From: Govania unica
Lineage (GTDB): Bacteria; Pseudomonadota; Alphaproteobacteria; Sphingomonadales; Govanellaceae
DNA length: 64,000 nucleotides
Direction: 5' to 3'
NCBI RefSeq assembly: GCF_027920805.1
Contig: NZ_JANWOI010000005.1
Span: 62,001-126,000, forward strand
The notes beneath the pieces were generated by a model that saw only the letters and a list, made by a program, of their open reading frames with translations, had not been told where the DNA came from and did no database searches. Shown piece by piece: positions 23,930 through 32,532 of the stretch. The translations under genes were made by a program, and so were the position numbers. Every line of letters begins with the position of its first letter. The first letter of the stretch is position 1.

Positions 23930-25123
23930 TTACTGAACAGCATGCATGACCATGGCGGTATCAACGATCTTGCCGCCGAGGCTGCGCTGCAATTTACCGT
24001 CGCTCTGATAAACATCGATGCTGCCGACCGGGCTGATCACCACCAGAAGCGGTTGCGGCCCTTTGGTGACTTCGATCGACAAGCCCGGGTTCTTCAACAC
24101 GATACGTTGCACGCGGGCTTTCTTGGCCACGTCATAAACCCAGACTTCAGTGCCGCCTTCCTTGTGGCTGCCGTTCTTGCCGTCGGGTTGCATCAACACA
24201 TAAAGCCGCCCGCCATCGTCACCGCTGACGTTCTGCCAGCCGCTCGGCCGCCAGCCTGATTTCGCCTCTGCCGCAGTCACAAGATCCCACGGCTTTAGAA
24301 TTTTCGCATCTTCGCCGTGAAAATCGATGGGCTGCACATGACCAAGGAAGGTGGGGAAATAGGCAACCCCCTGCACATGCGCGGGCATGGCGAACATGGG
24401 ATCGTGATCGAGATTGTTGAACGGTTTGCTCTCGGACTGCGCGATCATTTTGCCCGCGGCATCAAGCTTGAAACTGGCCAGCGTGCCATTGGCGCAGAGC
24501 ATGGAAAAGCCGCGCTTTCCCGTCGGGTAGGCGAGGGAACATCCCGGCGTTTCAACCTCATTCAAAATCTTGCGCTGTTCAAGATCAACCACGGTGACCG
24601 ATGCTGCGGGCGTGAAATTGAACACCAGCCCCAATCGTTCGCCGTCGGTGAACTGAAAGTTATTTTTCAGCGTCACATTCAGCGCGCGCTTGCCGCCGGG
24701 CAGGATGATTTCGCCTTTGATCCCAAGCGTCGCGGTATCGTAAATGGTGATGACATCCGTGCGCTCTCCGCGCGTCACCCGGGAATAGGCGGTCTCAGCC
24801 ACATATAATTCGGGGCGGCTGGTCGCCGGCAGGAAATTCGCGAATTGCGCTGCCGGGATTTGCCCTTTGAGATTGCGCGTGTCCGCAGTCACATCCACCA
24901 GAGCGACCCGGCCGTCGATGATGCTAGGGAAATAAAAATCATGCAGAAAAACCCAGTTTTTCGGGTATTTCGCGGGCAAGGTGAGCACATTCGGGGTCTG
25001 TTCGACCGCGAGCGGCTCGGGAAAATCAGCGGCCCCGGCGGCTGTCCCGCATAAAGATATCATTCCGGCAGTCAATACTACTCCGGATAGATAAGACAAA
25101 AGACGGCTGTAACGTTTGCGCAT
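23930..25123 (-). CDS. mauB: Quinoprotein amine dehydrogenase, heavy subunit
   Basis: This is a 397-residue precursor of the seven-bladed beta-propeller large subunit. The signal peptide is residues 1-31 (YLSGVVLTAGMISLCGTAAGA). The mature region shows the family pattern NWVFLHDFYFPSIIDGRVALVD near the start, LPATSRPELYVAETAYSR near 90, and the propeller blades IYDTATLGIKGEI, NFTPAASVTVVDL and VWVYDVAKKARVQRI. ATG 25123 removes an unlikely 30-residue extension. It pairs with MauA to form the periplasmic amine dehydrogenase. First gene of the operon; its promoter must lie in the 375-nt gap before the TetR gene. The match to methylamine versus aromatic amine enzymes cannot be settled by eye; the context without mauF/mauG recalls the aromatic enzyme. 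Confidence 0.9.
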   Translation of the reverse strand: MRKRYSRLLSYLSGVVLTAGMISLCGTAAGAADFPEPLAVEQTPNVLTLPAKYPKNWVFLHDFYFPSIIDGRVALVDVTADTRNLKGQIPAAQFANFLPATSRPELYVAETAYSRVTRGERTDVITIYDTATLGIKGEIILPGGKRALNVTLKNNFQFTDGERLGLVFNFTPAASVTVVDLEQRKILNEVETPGCSLAYPTGKRGFSMLCANGTLASFKLDAAGKMIAQSESKPFNNLDHDPMFAMPAHVQGVAYFPTFLGHVQPIDFHGEDAKILKPWDLVTAAEAKSGWRPSGWQNVSGDDGGRLYVLMQPDGKNGSHKEGGTEVWVYDVAKKARVQRIVLKNPGLSIEVTKGPQPLLVVISPVGSIDVYQSDGKLQRSLGGKIVDTAMVMHAVQ

Positions 25124-25373
25124 GGCGAAACCCCGCTTTTCAACCGCGCGAGCGGCTATTATATCGTTTGATCCGCCAACAACAGGCGGCAGTCCCACAT
25201 CACTCGCCAGCAAAAAGACACAGCCCCTCGGCGGTTTTTCACAGGCGGATTATTGAAGCGTCAGTTACAAGACGGTCTGGGTACGAAAGTCGGTCGAGTT
25301 CTCTCAGAAACTACAGGGTGGCGCGTTTTTTTATATGTCGCTGCTTGTCCACTGTGTGAGAAGATTAGGACGA

Positions 25374-25459
25374 TTGACAAATTTTGGTCAAGTGTCAAAA
25401 TTTGCGTCACATGTTTTTTTTCGCCTGCTCCCGTCACTGTGACAAAAGAGTCGCAGTGA
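25374..25459. promoter_or_regulatory. Two operator-like dyads between mauB and the TetR gene
   Basis: Dyad 1: AAATTTTG (25379-25386) and CAAAATTT (25396-25403) around GTCAAGTGT, overlapping TTGACA elements on both strands (25374-25379 and the complement of 25393-25398). Dyad 2: TCACTGTGAC (25434-25443) and GTCGCAGTGA (25450-25459), 10-bp arms with one mismatch around AAAAGA, about 40 nt before the TetR start. This gap (25124-25498) separates the divergent amine operon and regulator, so promoter and operator functions are expected; binding by the adjacent TetR protein is inferred. Confidence 0.5.
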
Positions 25460-25498
25460 TGGGAGGCCATCACGCCTTCAAAATGGAGCCTGACGACT

Positions 25499-26206
25499 AT
25501 GGTCGAAGTGCCGCCTCTCAAGATTCAGATCCGGCCGGGCACCTATGCGCGTGGGCTTGAGACGGTGGAGCAGATTCTGCGCGCGGCGTTGCAGATCATG
25601 GTGGACGAGGGTTACCGGGCCCTGACGCTGCGCCGCATTGCCGAGGTCTGCAACATGAAGGTCGGCAATGTGACCTATTATTTCCCCAACAAGGATCTTC
25701 TGGTGCGGGAGATGATCGACAGCGTCCTCAACAGTTACGAGGAAGTCTTCGATTCCATCCTGAATGACCTGTCGCGCAGTCCCGAAGAACGTCTGAAGTC
25801 GGTCATCCGCCTTATTCTCGATGATATCCAGACCAAGAAGACCACCAATTTCTTCCCCGAACTCTGGGCGCTCAGCAATTATGATGCGGTTCTGGCCGAG
25901 CGAGTCGACAATGTCTATCGGCGTGCGCGCGGCGTGCTCAATCAGCTGATCCCGCTCATCAACCCGCGCCTGTCCGAAGGCGAGCGTGAGGTGGTGGCGC
26001 TCTATATTTCGGCCTCGCTTGAGGGCACGACCATTTTCGCGGGCTATAACAAACCCTGGGCGCATCAGATGCCGCAGATTGAAAATATCGCCATCAAAGC
26101 GCTCGTGGACATGGTGCGCAGCATCACCTCCGAGGATATCTGGAAGCTGCAGGACAATGCCGAAACCTTCAACCCGATCCCGGTGGTGTTCCCCGCGCGC
26201 CGTTAA
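25499..26206 (+). CDS. TetR family transcriptional regulator, candidate for the amine operon
   Basis: This is a 235-residue regulator. The DNA-binding domain (residues 20-70) has TVEQILRAALQIMVDEGYRALTLRRIAEVCNMKVGNVTYYFPNKDLLVREM, with recognition helix KVGNVTYYF. The C-terminal domain has ELWALSNYDAVLAERVDNVYRRAR, reminiscent of the TetR_C group that senses small hydrophobic ligands. It is divergent from mauB with two dyads in between and convergent with the thioesterase gene, so it may regulate either set. ATG 25499 has GGAG about 10 nt upstream, a moderate site. Confidence 0.88.
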   Translation: MVEVPPLKIQIRPGTYARGLETVEQILRAALQIMVDEGYRALTLRRIAEVCNMKVGNVTYYFPNKDLLVREMIDSVLNSYEEVFDSILNDLSRSPEERLKSVIRLILDDIQTKKTTNFFPELWALSNYDAVLAERVDNVYRRARGVLNQLIPLINPRLSEGEREVVALYISASLEGTTIFAGYNKPWAHQMPQIENIAIKALVDMVRSITSEDIWKLQDNAETFNPIPVVFPARR

Positions 26207-26215
26207 TCCGGGCGA

Positions 26216-26656
26216 TCAAATCGCGAGATGTTCAAGCGCCGCACGCAAGGCGGCGGGGATCGGGGTCGGCCGCCGCGTCGCCGCATCCACATAGACATGG
26301 ATAAAATGACCGTCGGCCACGGCCTGCTCATCATCATTGCGGAAAATGGCAATATCATAGCGCACCGATGAATTGCCAAGCCGCGCCACTCGCAACCCGG
26401 CCGTCACCATGTCGGGGAAGGACAGCGAGGCGTGAAAGCGGCAGGTGGTTTCGACCACCAGCCCGATGACGTCGCCGCCATGAATATCCAGCACCCCGGC
26501 GCGGATCAGATATTCGTTCACCACGGTGTCGAAATAGGCGTAATAAATCACGTTGTTCACATGGCCATAGGCATCATTGTCCATCCAGCGGGTCTGGATC
26601 GGTAGAAAATGACGGTATTCGGCACGGCTCGGCAGCTGAGGTGCAGTGGTCGACAT
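26216..26656 (-). CDS. Hotdog-fold acyl-CoA thioesterase (4HBT/YbgC-like)
   Basis: This is a 146-residue single hotdog domain. The signature QTRWMDNDAYGHVNNVIYYAYFDTVVNEYL (residues 21-50) carries the 4-hydroxybenzoyl-CoA thioesterase aspartate before GHVNN; CRFHASLSFPDMVTAGLRV is the following strand pair. It hydrolyses acyl- or aroyl-CoA thioesters. The start is ATG 26656 with AGGGAG 5 nt upstream, rather than the GTG at 26662. It begins 9 nt after the iron alcohol dehydrogenase stop, so the two are co-transcribed. The operon suggests handling of an alcohol/aldehyde and its CoA thioester downstream of the amine pathway. Confidence 0.88.
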   Translation of the reverse strand: MSTTAPQLPSRAEYRHFLPIQTRWMDNDAYGHVNNVIYYAYFDTVVNEYLIRAGVLDIHGGDVIGLVVETTCRFHASLSFPDMVTAGLRVARLGNSSVRYDIAIFRNDDEQAVADGHFIHVYVDAATRRPTPIPAALRAALEHLAI

Positions 26657-26665
26657 GATCACTCC

Positions 26666-27823
26666 CTAATAGGCGGATTCATAGATGGCCAGCGCATCGT
26701 CATAGCCCAGCTGGCGCGGATTATTGACCAGCAGCCGGGTCTGTTTCATGGCGTCTTCGGCAAGGCGCGGCAGGTCGTTATGGCTGATGCCGACCTCGCG
26801 CAACCGCCGTTCGATCCCGACCGCCGCGGCAAGCTGTTCAAGCCGGGCGACAAAGCCCATGGCCCGCGCCTCCACCGAACCTGAAATTTCCGGGACAATG
26901 ACCGCCGCAAGCTCGGCATAAAGCGGAGCCGCCTCGGAAAGATTAAACCGCAGCACATGCGGCAGCACCAGCGCGTTTGACAGCCCATGCGGCACATGAA
27001 AAATGCCGCCAATGGGGTAGGCGAGGGCATGAACGGCCCCGACCGGCGCATTGGCAAAGGCCTGCCCGGCAAGCATGGCCCCAAGCAGCATATTGGCACG
27101 CGCCCCGCGATCCCGGCCATCCGCACAGGCGGTGCCGATATTCCCGGCCAGCAGCGCGAGCGCCTCCCGGGCCAGCGCATCCGACAGCGGGTTCTTCTTG
27201 ATCCTGGAGGTATAGGCCTCGATAGCATGGACCATGGCGTCGATGCCGGTGGCGGCGGTGACCGCGGCGGGCAGACCCAGCGTCAGATCAGCGTCCAGCA
27301 GCGCCAGATCGGCATAAAGCGTCGGGTCGACAATCCCGGTCTTGGTGGTCTCTCCGGTGGTGACGATGGCGATTGGCGTCACTTCCGACCCCGTGCCCGC
27401 CGTCGTCGGCGCCAGCACCAGCGGCAGCCGCCCGCCGCTCACATTGCCAACACCGTAGATATCGCTCAGGCTTTGCCCGGACCGCGCCAGCACGGCGGCA
27501 ATTTTCGCGGTATCGAGGGACGACCCACCCCCGAACCCAAGCACCCCGTCGGCCTCATGAGCCCGTGCCGCGGCCACGCAGTCAAGCACGATGGCTTCCG
27601 GCGGATCGGCCACCACGCGGTCAAAAATGGCAACGGCAATGCCCGCCGCCTCAAGCCCGGGCAGAACATGATCCAGGAGACCCACGCGGATGATGCCGGG
27701 GTCGGTAACGATCAACAGCCGGCGAATGCCGAACCGCGTGCGCAGGGTCGCGCCCAGGGTCGCGGATCCTCCGGGCTCACTTTGGATCAGGGGAACGGTT
27801 TCGAAGGTGAAAGACGCGCTCAT
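26666..27823 (-). CDS. Iron-containing (type III) alcohol dehydrogenase
   Basis: This is a 385-residue group III alcohol dehydrogenase. It has an N-terminal NAD-binding domain with GFGGGSSLDTAKIAA and LAPTTAGTGSEVTPIAI, and a C-terminal helical domain with metal ligands in GIDAMVHAIEAY (Asp, His) and GAVHALAYPIGGIFHVPHGLSNAL (two His). All four expected ligands are present. It interconverts an alcohol and aldehyde with NAD(H). ATG 27823 is preferred to GTG 27829 because GAGGGAG lies 5 nt before it. It is followed by the thioesterase and preceded (20 nt) by the histidine kinase gene on the same strand. Confidence 0.9.
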   Translation of the reverse strand: MSASFTFETVPLIQSEPGGSATLGATLRTRFGIRRLLIVTDPGIIRVGLLDHVLPGLEAAGIAVAIFDRVVADPPEAIVLDCVAAARAHEADGVLGFGGGSSLDTAKIAAVLARSGQSLSDIYGVGNVSGGRLPLVLAPTTAGTGSEVTPIAIVTTGETTKTGIVDPTLYADLALLDADLTLGLPAAVTAATGIDAMVHAIEAYTSRIKKNPLSDALAREALALLAGNIGTACADGRDRGARANMLLGAMLAGQAFANAPVGAVHALAYPIGGIFHVPHGLSNALVLPHVLRFNLSEAAPLYAELAAVIVPEISGSVEARAMGFVARLEQLAAAVGIERRLREVGISHNDLPRLAEDAMKQTRLLVNNPRQLGYDDALAIYESAY

Positions 27824-27843
27824 GCTCACTCCCTCAGGGGTCT

Positions 27844-29811
27844 TTACGCTCCAGAATTCTGTGTCGTGCTTTGACCGCCGGGGTTGCTGGCGGGGTCGTG
27901 GGCCACGCGTTCAGGCGGGAGAATGATGGTGATGGTGGTGCCTTCCCCGACGGCGCTGTCGACGGTCAGCTGGCCGCCATGCAGTTCGACCATGGATTTG
28001 GTGATGGCGAGCCCAAGCCCGGTGCCTGCATAGGTGCGGTTGAACGCCGCATCGGCCTGTGAAAAAGGTTCAAGCAGACGGGGGATAGTATCCGGGTCCA
28101 TGCCGATGCCGCTGTCGGCGACGGCGATGGCCAGCGCCCCGTCCAGTCGCAGCCGGGCCGAGACGCAGACCCGCCCGCCCGGAACGTTGAATTTGACGGC
28201 ATTCGACAGCAGATTGATCAGCACCTGTTTCAGCATGCGCTGATCGGCGAGAATATCCGGCAGGTCCGTGGGCAGGTCGATCTCAAGCTTGATCTGCCGT
28301 TCATCGGCGCGGGTCTTGACCAGCCGGATGGTCGAATGCACGACTTCCTCGATGGTCACGTCCTCATCGAAAATATCCATTTTGCCGGCTTCAAGTTTCG
28401 ACAGGTCCAGAATGTCATTGATGATCGCCAACAGATGCTGGGCGCTGTCATGAATATCGGTGGCATAGGATTTATAAGTGCTGGTCAGCGGCCCCTTGAT
28501 TTCGTCCTTCAGCATGGAGGAAAAACCGATCACCGCATTGAGCGGAGTCCTGAGTTCATGGCTCATATTGGCGAGGAACTGCGATTTCGACGCATTGGCG
28601 ATTTCGGCCTCGTCCTTTGCGTGGCGCAATTCGCGTTCGCGTTTCTGTTGCTCCGACACGTCGCGGAACATGCAGACCATGCGCGGCTTGCCGTCCACAT
28701 GGGAGGCCATGACGGTGACGCCCATCTGGATCGGAATTTCCTGACCGGATTTGGCAAAAATGGTGTTGATCTCAAGCCCGTCTCCGGTCGGCTTCAGATT
28801 GCCCGGGTCAAACTGTTCGCCGATCGGCAGCAACTGGTTCCCCGGCGGCATCAACAGTTTGGCGAAGGGCTGATTGATCAGGTCATGGGGGCTGTAGCCG
28901 GTCAGGCGGCAGGTGGCGGCATTGACCTTTTCGATGCGCTGACGGGAATCCGTGACCACCAGACAATCGAACATGCTGCTGATGATATCATCAAGGTAAG
29001 TCATGGAGACGGTCTGGGTCCTGAGCTGATGGACCATTTTTTTCAAACCGTCGGCCAGTTCGCCGATTTCATCATTGCGCCGTGTCGGCCAGACGATTTC
29101 AAATTTTCCGGCAGCGATGCGGCTCACCGCCCGGTGCAGGATTTCGATCGGCTGGCTCATGCGGCGGGCGGTCAGCGTGCCGACGGCCACGGCGCACAGC
29201 GTGACGGCGATCAGAAACAGCAGGATATAGCCCAGAACCTTGTTGTAATTGGCGTCCGCCAGCGTATCCAGCATGACCCGGCGTTCGGCAAGCTCCAGAC
29301 GGAAATTTTCATGCGACAACCGAAGGCTGATGGCTCCAAGCAATTGGTCACCATTCAGGATGGGCGCGGATATAATCGTAAAGTCCTGATTTTGAACAAT
29401 ATTAATTTCGCGCCGTCCTAGCACCTGCGTGAGCACCGGCAACGGGGCCTCACGACCGACATTCGCATGCGACGGAGTTCCGTCCTCAATGATGATGCCG
29501 TTCGCGTCATAGACCCGGATCGAGTTGACATCCTGCATCTTGAGGGTGCGAAGAACGGTCTTGGTGACCAGATTGCGGTTGTCGAAAGTCAGGTGATGGG
29601 CGAGCGCGCCGGTCAGCATATCCACGAGCTCGCGGCCTTTCCGCTCGGTCTGGCGTTCGCGCGCGACGGTTGCGGCGTCGATGCTGGCGCGGTTGAGTTC
29701 ATCGGCGGTTCTCTGGGTCACGATGACAAACAGGAAGATCAGCGCCAGAGACACCGCAAGCGCCATGCCACCCAGCATCAGGGTGTATTTTGCCTGAAGC
29801 CGTAATTTCAT
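27844..29811 (-). CDS. Membrane-bound PAS sensor histidine kinase
   Basis: This is a 655-residue sensor kinase: TM1 at about residues 10-32, a periplasmic double-Cache-like region to about 192, TM2 at 193-213, HAMP at 214-267, PAS at 268-388, HisKA with the phospho-accepting His418 (FLANMSHELRTPLN), and an HATPase domain with LLSNAVKFN, ADSGIGM and GTGLGLAI. All catalytic boxes look intact. The C-terminus ends after ILPPERVA with no receiver domain. ATG 29811 is chosen because the extra 40 residues of the longer frame are arginine-rich and lack a ribosome site. No response regulator gene is adjacent, so its partner is encoded elsewhere; a PleC/DivJ-like phosphorelay input is possible. Confidence 0.88.
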   Translation of the reverse strand: MKLRLQAKYTLMLGGMALAVSLALIFLFVIVTQRTADELNRASIDAATVARERQTERKGRELVDMLTGALAHHLTFDNRNLVTKTVLRTLKMQDVNSIRVYDANGIIIEDGTPSHANVGREAPLPVLTQVLGRREINIVQNQDFTIISAPILNGDQLLGAISLRLSHENFRLELAERRVMLDTLADANYNKVLGYILLFLIAVTLCAVAVGTLTARRMSQPIEILHRAVSRIAAGKFEIVWPTRRNDEIGELADGLKKMVHQLRTQTVSMTYLDDIISSMFDCLVVTDSRQRIEKVNAATCRLTGYSPHDLINQPFAKLLMPPGNQLLPIGEQFDPGNLKPTGDGLEINTIFAKSGQEIPIQMGVTVMASHVDGKPRMVCMFRDVSEQQKRERELRHAKDEAEIANASKSQFLANMSHELRTPLNAVIGFSSMLKDEIKGPLTSTYKSYATDIHDSAQHLLAIINDILDLSKLEAGKMDIFDEDVTIEEVVHSTIRLVKTRADERQIKLEIDLPTDLPDILADQRMLKQVLINLLSNAVKFNVPGGRVCVSARLRLDGALAIAVADSGIGMDPDTIPRLLEPFSQADAAFNRTYAGTGLGLAITKSMVELHGGQLTVDSAVGEGTTITIILPPERVAHDPASNPGGQSTTQNSGA

Positions 29812-30150
29812 GGGGCGCTGCCCTGATGCATGATGTCGAGCCGGGCTTGCGGGCCGCGTGCTCTTGATCCGGCTGGTGACACTGGTGAACCTTTCCCGTC
29901 GACGGACGTCACTTTGACTGATTAAGGGCATTTTTGCGTGTAAATAAAGAACTTTCCTTGGTTGAAGACGTGGTTTTTCCTCGCGCGGAGCAGATTGGGC
30001 ATTTAATTTTCATCCACGGTCATTGTTTCCCCGCCCCGGATTCGCTATCTAAGGCACAAGTTTCACTGTCCGTAGCGCCCCGAAACCGGGGCTCGCAAAC
30101 GGAGACGGGCAGACCGGCTAACCGTTCCAACGCGCAAAGGCATAAGATCT
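29812..30150. other. Divergent leader region between the kinase gene and ettA
   Basis: This 339-nt gap holds no gene. A GC-rich hairpin GCCCCG-AAAC-CGGGGC lies at 30077-30092 in the ettA leader. Promoters for both outward-reading genes are expected, but I cannot assign boxes with confidence. Confidence 0.35.
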
Positions 30151-31833
30151 ATGGCATCTTACCAGTATGTTTATGTGATGAAAGGCCTGTCCAAGGCCTA
30201 TCCGGGTGGCAAACAGGTTTTCAAGGACGTCACGCTGTCCTTCCTGCCCGGCGCCAAGATCGGCATTATCGGCGTGAACGGTTCGGGTAAATCGACGCTC
30301 ATGAAGATCATGGGCGGCCTCGATACTGAATTTCAGGGGGAGGCCTGGGCCGCCGCCGGTGTGCGCGTAGGTTACCTGCCGCAGGAACCGCATCTCGACG
30401 CCAGCAAAACCGTGTTTGAAAATGCCCTTGAAGGTCTCCGCGATCTCAAGCAACTGGTCGAACGCTTCAACGAGGTCAGCGCCCGTTTCGCCGAGGAGCT
30501 GACCGACGACGAGATGAACGACCTCATCGCCGAACAGGGCGATTTGCAGGAAAAGATCGACGCCGCCGACGCCTGGGATCTCGACAGCCGTGTCGAACTG
30601 GCCATGGAAGCCCTGCGCTGCCCGCCCGGCGACGCCGAAGTAGGCCCGCTGTCGGGTGGGGAACGCCGCCGCGTGGCGCTTTGCCGCCTGCTGCTCGAAC
30701 GGCCGGATATCCTGCTCCTCGACGAACCGACCAACCATCTGGACGCCGAATCCGTCGCCTGGCTCGAAAAGCATCTGCAGGATTACAAGGGCACCGTCAT
30801 TCTGGTCACCCATGACCGCTATTTCCTCGACAATGTGGTGACCTGGGTGCTTGAACTTGATCGCGGTCAGGGTATTCCGTGGGAAGGCAACTATTCCTCG
30901 TGGCTCGAACAGAAGCAGCGCCGTCTGCAACTCGAAGGCCGCACCGAAGACGCCCGCCAAAAAACTCTGGCCCGCGAACTCGAATGGATCCGGCAGACCC
31001 CGAAGGCCCGTCAGGCCAAAAGCAAGGCCCGTATCAAGTCCTATGAGGAACTGGTGGAACGCTCGCAGGGGCCCAACATCAGCTCGGCCCAGATCGTCAT
31101 CCCGCCATCCCCGCGTCTTGGCGGCAACGTCATCCTGGCTGAAGGCCTCGGCAAGTCTTACGGCGACAAGATCCTGTTCGAAGATCTTGAATTCCGTCTG
31201 CCGCCGGGCGGCATCGTCGGTGTGATCGGTCCGAACGGCGCCGGTAAAACCACGCTGTTCCGCATGATCGCCGGTCAGGAAACGCCGGACAGCGGCTCCT
31301 TGACCCTCGGGGAGACAGCGGTTCTCGGCTATGTGGACCAAAGCCGCGATTCCCTCGACGACAAAAAGAACGTCTGGGAAGAAGTCTCCGGCGGCAACGA
31401 CATGTTCAACTTCGGCAAGCGCGAAGTTTCGACCCGCGCCTATGTGGGGGCCTTCAATTTCAAGGGCTCCGACCAGCAGAAGAAAGTCGGTCAGCTGTCC
31501 GGCGGGGAGCGCAACCGCGTCCATCTGGCCAAATTGCTGGCCAAGCCCGCGAACGTCCTGCTGCTCGATGAACCGACCAACGATCTCGACGTCGAAACCC
31601 TCCGCGCCCTTGAAGAAGCGCTAGAGGAATTCGCCGGCTGCGCGGTCATCATCAGCCATGATCGCTTCTTCCTCGACCGCATCGCGACTCACATGCTGGC
31701 CTTCGAAGGCGACAGCAAGGTGGTCTGGTTCGAAGGCAACTACCAAGCCTACGAAGAAGACCGCCACCGCCGCCTAGGCGCCGCCGCCGACCGCCCCACG
31801 CGCCTCAGCTACAAAAAACTGACCCGCGTTTAA
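30151..31833 (+). CDS. ettA: Energy-dependent translational throttle protein EttA (ABC-F)
   Basis: This is a 560-residue soluble ABC-F ATPase with two nucleotide-binding domains. NBD1: Walker [10 protein letters not shown] (residue ~42), signature [11 protein letters not shown] (~168), Walker [13 protein letters not shown]. The linker region [17 protein letters not shown] is the ribosome-contacting arm/P-site tRNA-interaction segment. NBD2: GPNGAGKTT (~355), [11 protein letters not shown] (~450), [12 protein letters not shown]. Length and the N-terminal [18 protein letters not shown] match the EttA subfamily. It binds the ribosomal E site and gates elongation according to the ATP/ADP ratio. 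Single gene, followed by a strong terminator. Confidence 0.95.
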   Translation: MASYQYVYVMKGLSKAYPGGKQVFKDVTLSFLPGAKIGIIGVNGSGKSTLMKIMGGLDTEFQGEAWAAAGVRVGYLPQEPHLDASKTVFENALEGLRDLKQLVERFNEVSARFAEELTDDEMNDLIAEQGDLQEKIDAADAWDLDSRVELAMEALRCPPGDAEVGPLSGGERRRVALCRLLLERPDILLLDEPTNHLDAESVAWLEKHLQDYKGTVILVTHDRYFLDNVVTWVLELDRGQGIPWEGNYSSWLEQKQRRLQLEGRTEDARQKTLARELEWIRQTPKARQAKSKARIKSYEELVERSQGPNISSAQIVIPPSPRLGGNVILAEGLGKSYGDKILFEDLEFRLPPGGIVGVIGPNGAGKTTLFRMIAGQETPDSGSLTLGETAVLGYVDQSRDSLDDKKNVWEEVSGGNDMFNFGKREVSTRAYVGAFNFKGSDQQKKVGQLSGGERNRVHLAKLLAKPANVLLLDEPTNDLDVETLRALEEALEEFAGCAVIISHDRFFLDRIATHMLAFEGDSKVVWFEGNYQAYEEDRHRRLGAAADRPTRLSYKKLTRV

Positions 31834-31850
31834 GGCCAACCCAATCGAAA

Positions 31851-31885
31851 GAAGGACCCCGCCCCCAGCGGGGTCCTTCTTTGCT
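31851..31885 (+). terminator. Rho-independent terminator of ettA
   Basis: GAAGGACCCCG (31851-31861) pairs perfectly with CGGGGTCCTTC (31869-31879) around CCCCCAG, followed by TTTGCTTT, 18 nt after the ettA stop. Confidence 0.85.
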
Positions 31886-31928
31886 TTCCGGGGCCATTTT
31901 TTACAGTCATTACGGGGTCTTCACACCT

Positions 31929-32039
31929 TGTCATTGCCGGGTATTTTATACCTTGTCATTGCCGGGCTTGACCCGGCAATCCACCTTGACACCGTCCCTG
32001 CGTTGCCATGGATTGCCGGGTCAAGCCCGGCAATGACAA
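31929..32039. repeat. Palindromic repeat cluster: one truncated copy and one inverted pair
   Basis: A truncated unit TGTCATTGCCGGG at 31929-31941 is followed by a full unit at 31954-31983 (TGTCATTGCCGGGCTTGACC and onward) and an inverted unit at 32008-32039. These belong to the same family as those at 16.5, 32.3, 39.3 and 43.9 kb. Confidence 0.85.
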
Positions 32040-32056
32040 TGTGAAAATAGGCCTCC

Positions 32057-32148
32057 CTGTCATCGCGAGCCGCGCTAGCGGCGTGGCGATCCAGACTTCC
32101 TTTGCGCAGACAGAACTGGATTGCTTCGGCTCCACCTCGCAATGACAG
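32057..32148. repeat. Second repeat family, inverted pair (GTCATCGCGAGCC / CTCGCAATGAC type)
   Basis: CTGTCATCGCGAGCCGCGCT...GTGGCGATCCAG faces CTGGATTGCTTCGGCTCC...CTCGCAATGACAG. The outer ends are related by inversion (GTCATCGCGAG, CTCGCAATGAC) and the inner ends also (GCGATCCAG, CTGGATTGC). A half copy is at 32426-32458. No protein is encoded here. Confidence 0.75.
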
Positions 32149-32255
32149 TCACAGCCGTCCCATAGATCCACCCGTCATCCAGATAAGTGTAATGGTTTCC
32201 GTGCCGCCACGTTTGCCGGTCACAGCCGTCCCATAGATCCACCCGTCATCCAGAT
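32148..32255. repeat. 37-bp exact direct repeat
   Basis: The 37 nt at 32148-32184 (starting GTCACAGCCGTCCCATAGAT) recur unchanged at 32219-32255, 71 nt apart. No reading frame with a known domain spans them. The start overlaps the end of the preceding inverted pair, so the unit may be a hitch-hiking duplication next to the repeats. Confidence 0.8.
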
Positions 32256-32317
32256 CGCAGGCGAAAACCCAGCCCTTCATCCCCAGGCCTCTGCCGCCCA
32301 TGGCACCTATACCTCTT

Positions 32318-32404
32318 TTGTCATTGCCGGGCTTGACCCGCCAATGCATCTTGACCACCACCCCACAGGCCCATGGATTACCGGGTCAAGCCCGGCAATG
32401 ACAA
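32318..32404. repeat. Inverted pair of dispersed palindromic repeats
   Basis: The left unit (32318-32349) has a damaged arm (GACCCGCCAATGCAT). The right unit (32371-32404) is in the opposite orientation with ATTACCGGG instead of ATTGCCGGG. Same family as at 31954. The remainder of the roughly 700-nt gap 31834-32532 contains only repeats and terminators. Confidence 0.8.
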
Positions 32405-32483
32405 TGAGGTAAGGCCTCCCCCGTTATCACGAGCCGGGCAAGCGGGGTGGCGATCCAGTCCTTCCTCTCCCCGCAGCAGACAT

Positions 32484-32512
32484 AAAAAAAGCCGCCCAAA
32501 CCCAGGCGGCTT
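32484..32512 (-). terminator. Rho-independent terminator of mlaA
   Basis: On the minus strand AAGCCGCC (complement of 32505-32512) pairs with GGCGGCTT (complement of 32489-32496) around an 8-nt loop and runs into seven T (complement of 32484-32490). It begins about 20 nt after the mlaA stop. Confidence 0.85.
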
Positions 32513-32532
32513 CTCCATTATCCCCAATCCCC

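Noticed and set aside
30118-31524. 468-codon minus-strand frame inside ettA
   Set aside because: Shadow of ettA, whose two ABC domains are unmistakable.
31929-32404. Possible CRISPR array
   Set aside because: Repeats are irregularly spaced palindromes in both orientations with no uniform spacers and no cas genes; they are REP-like elements.
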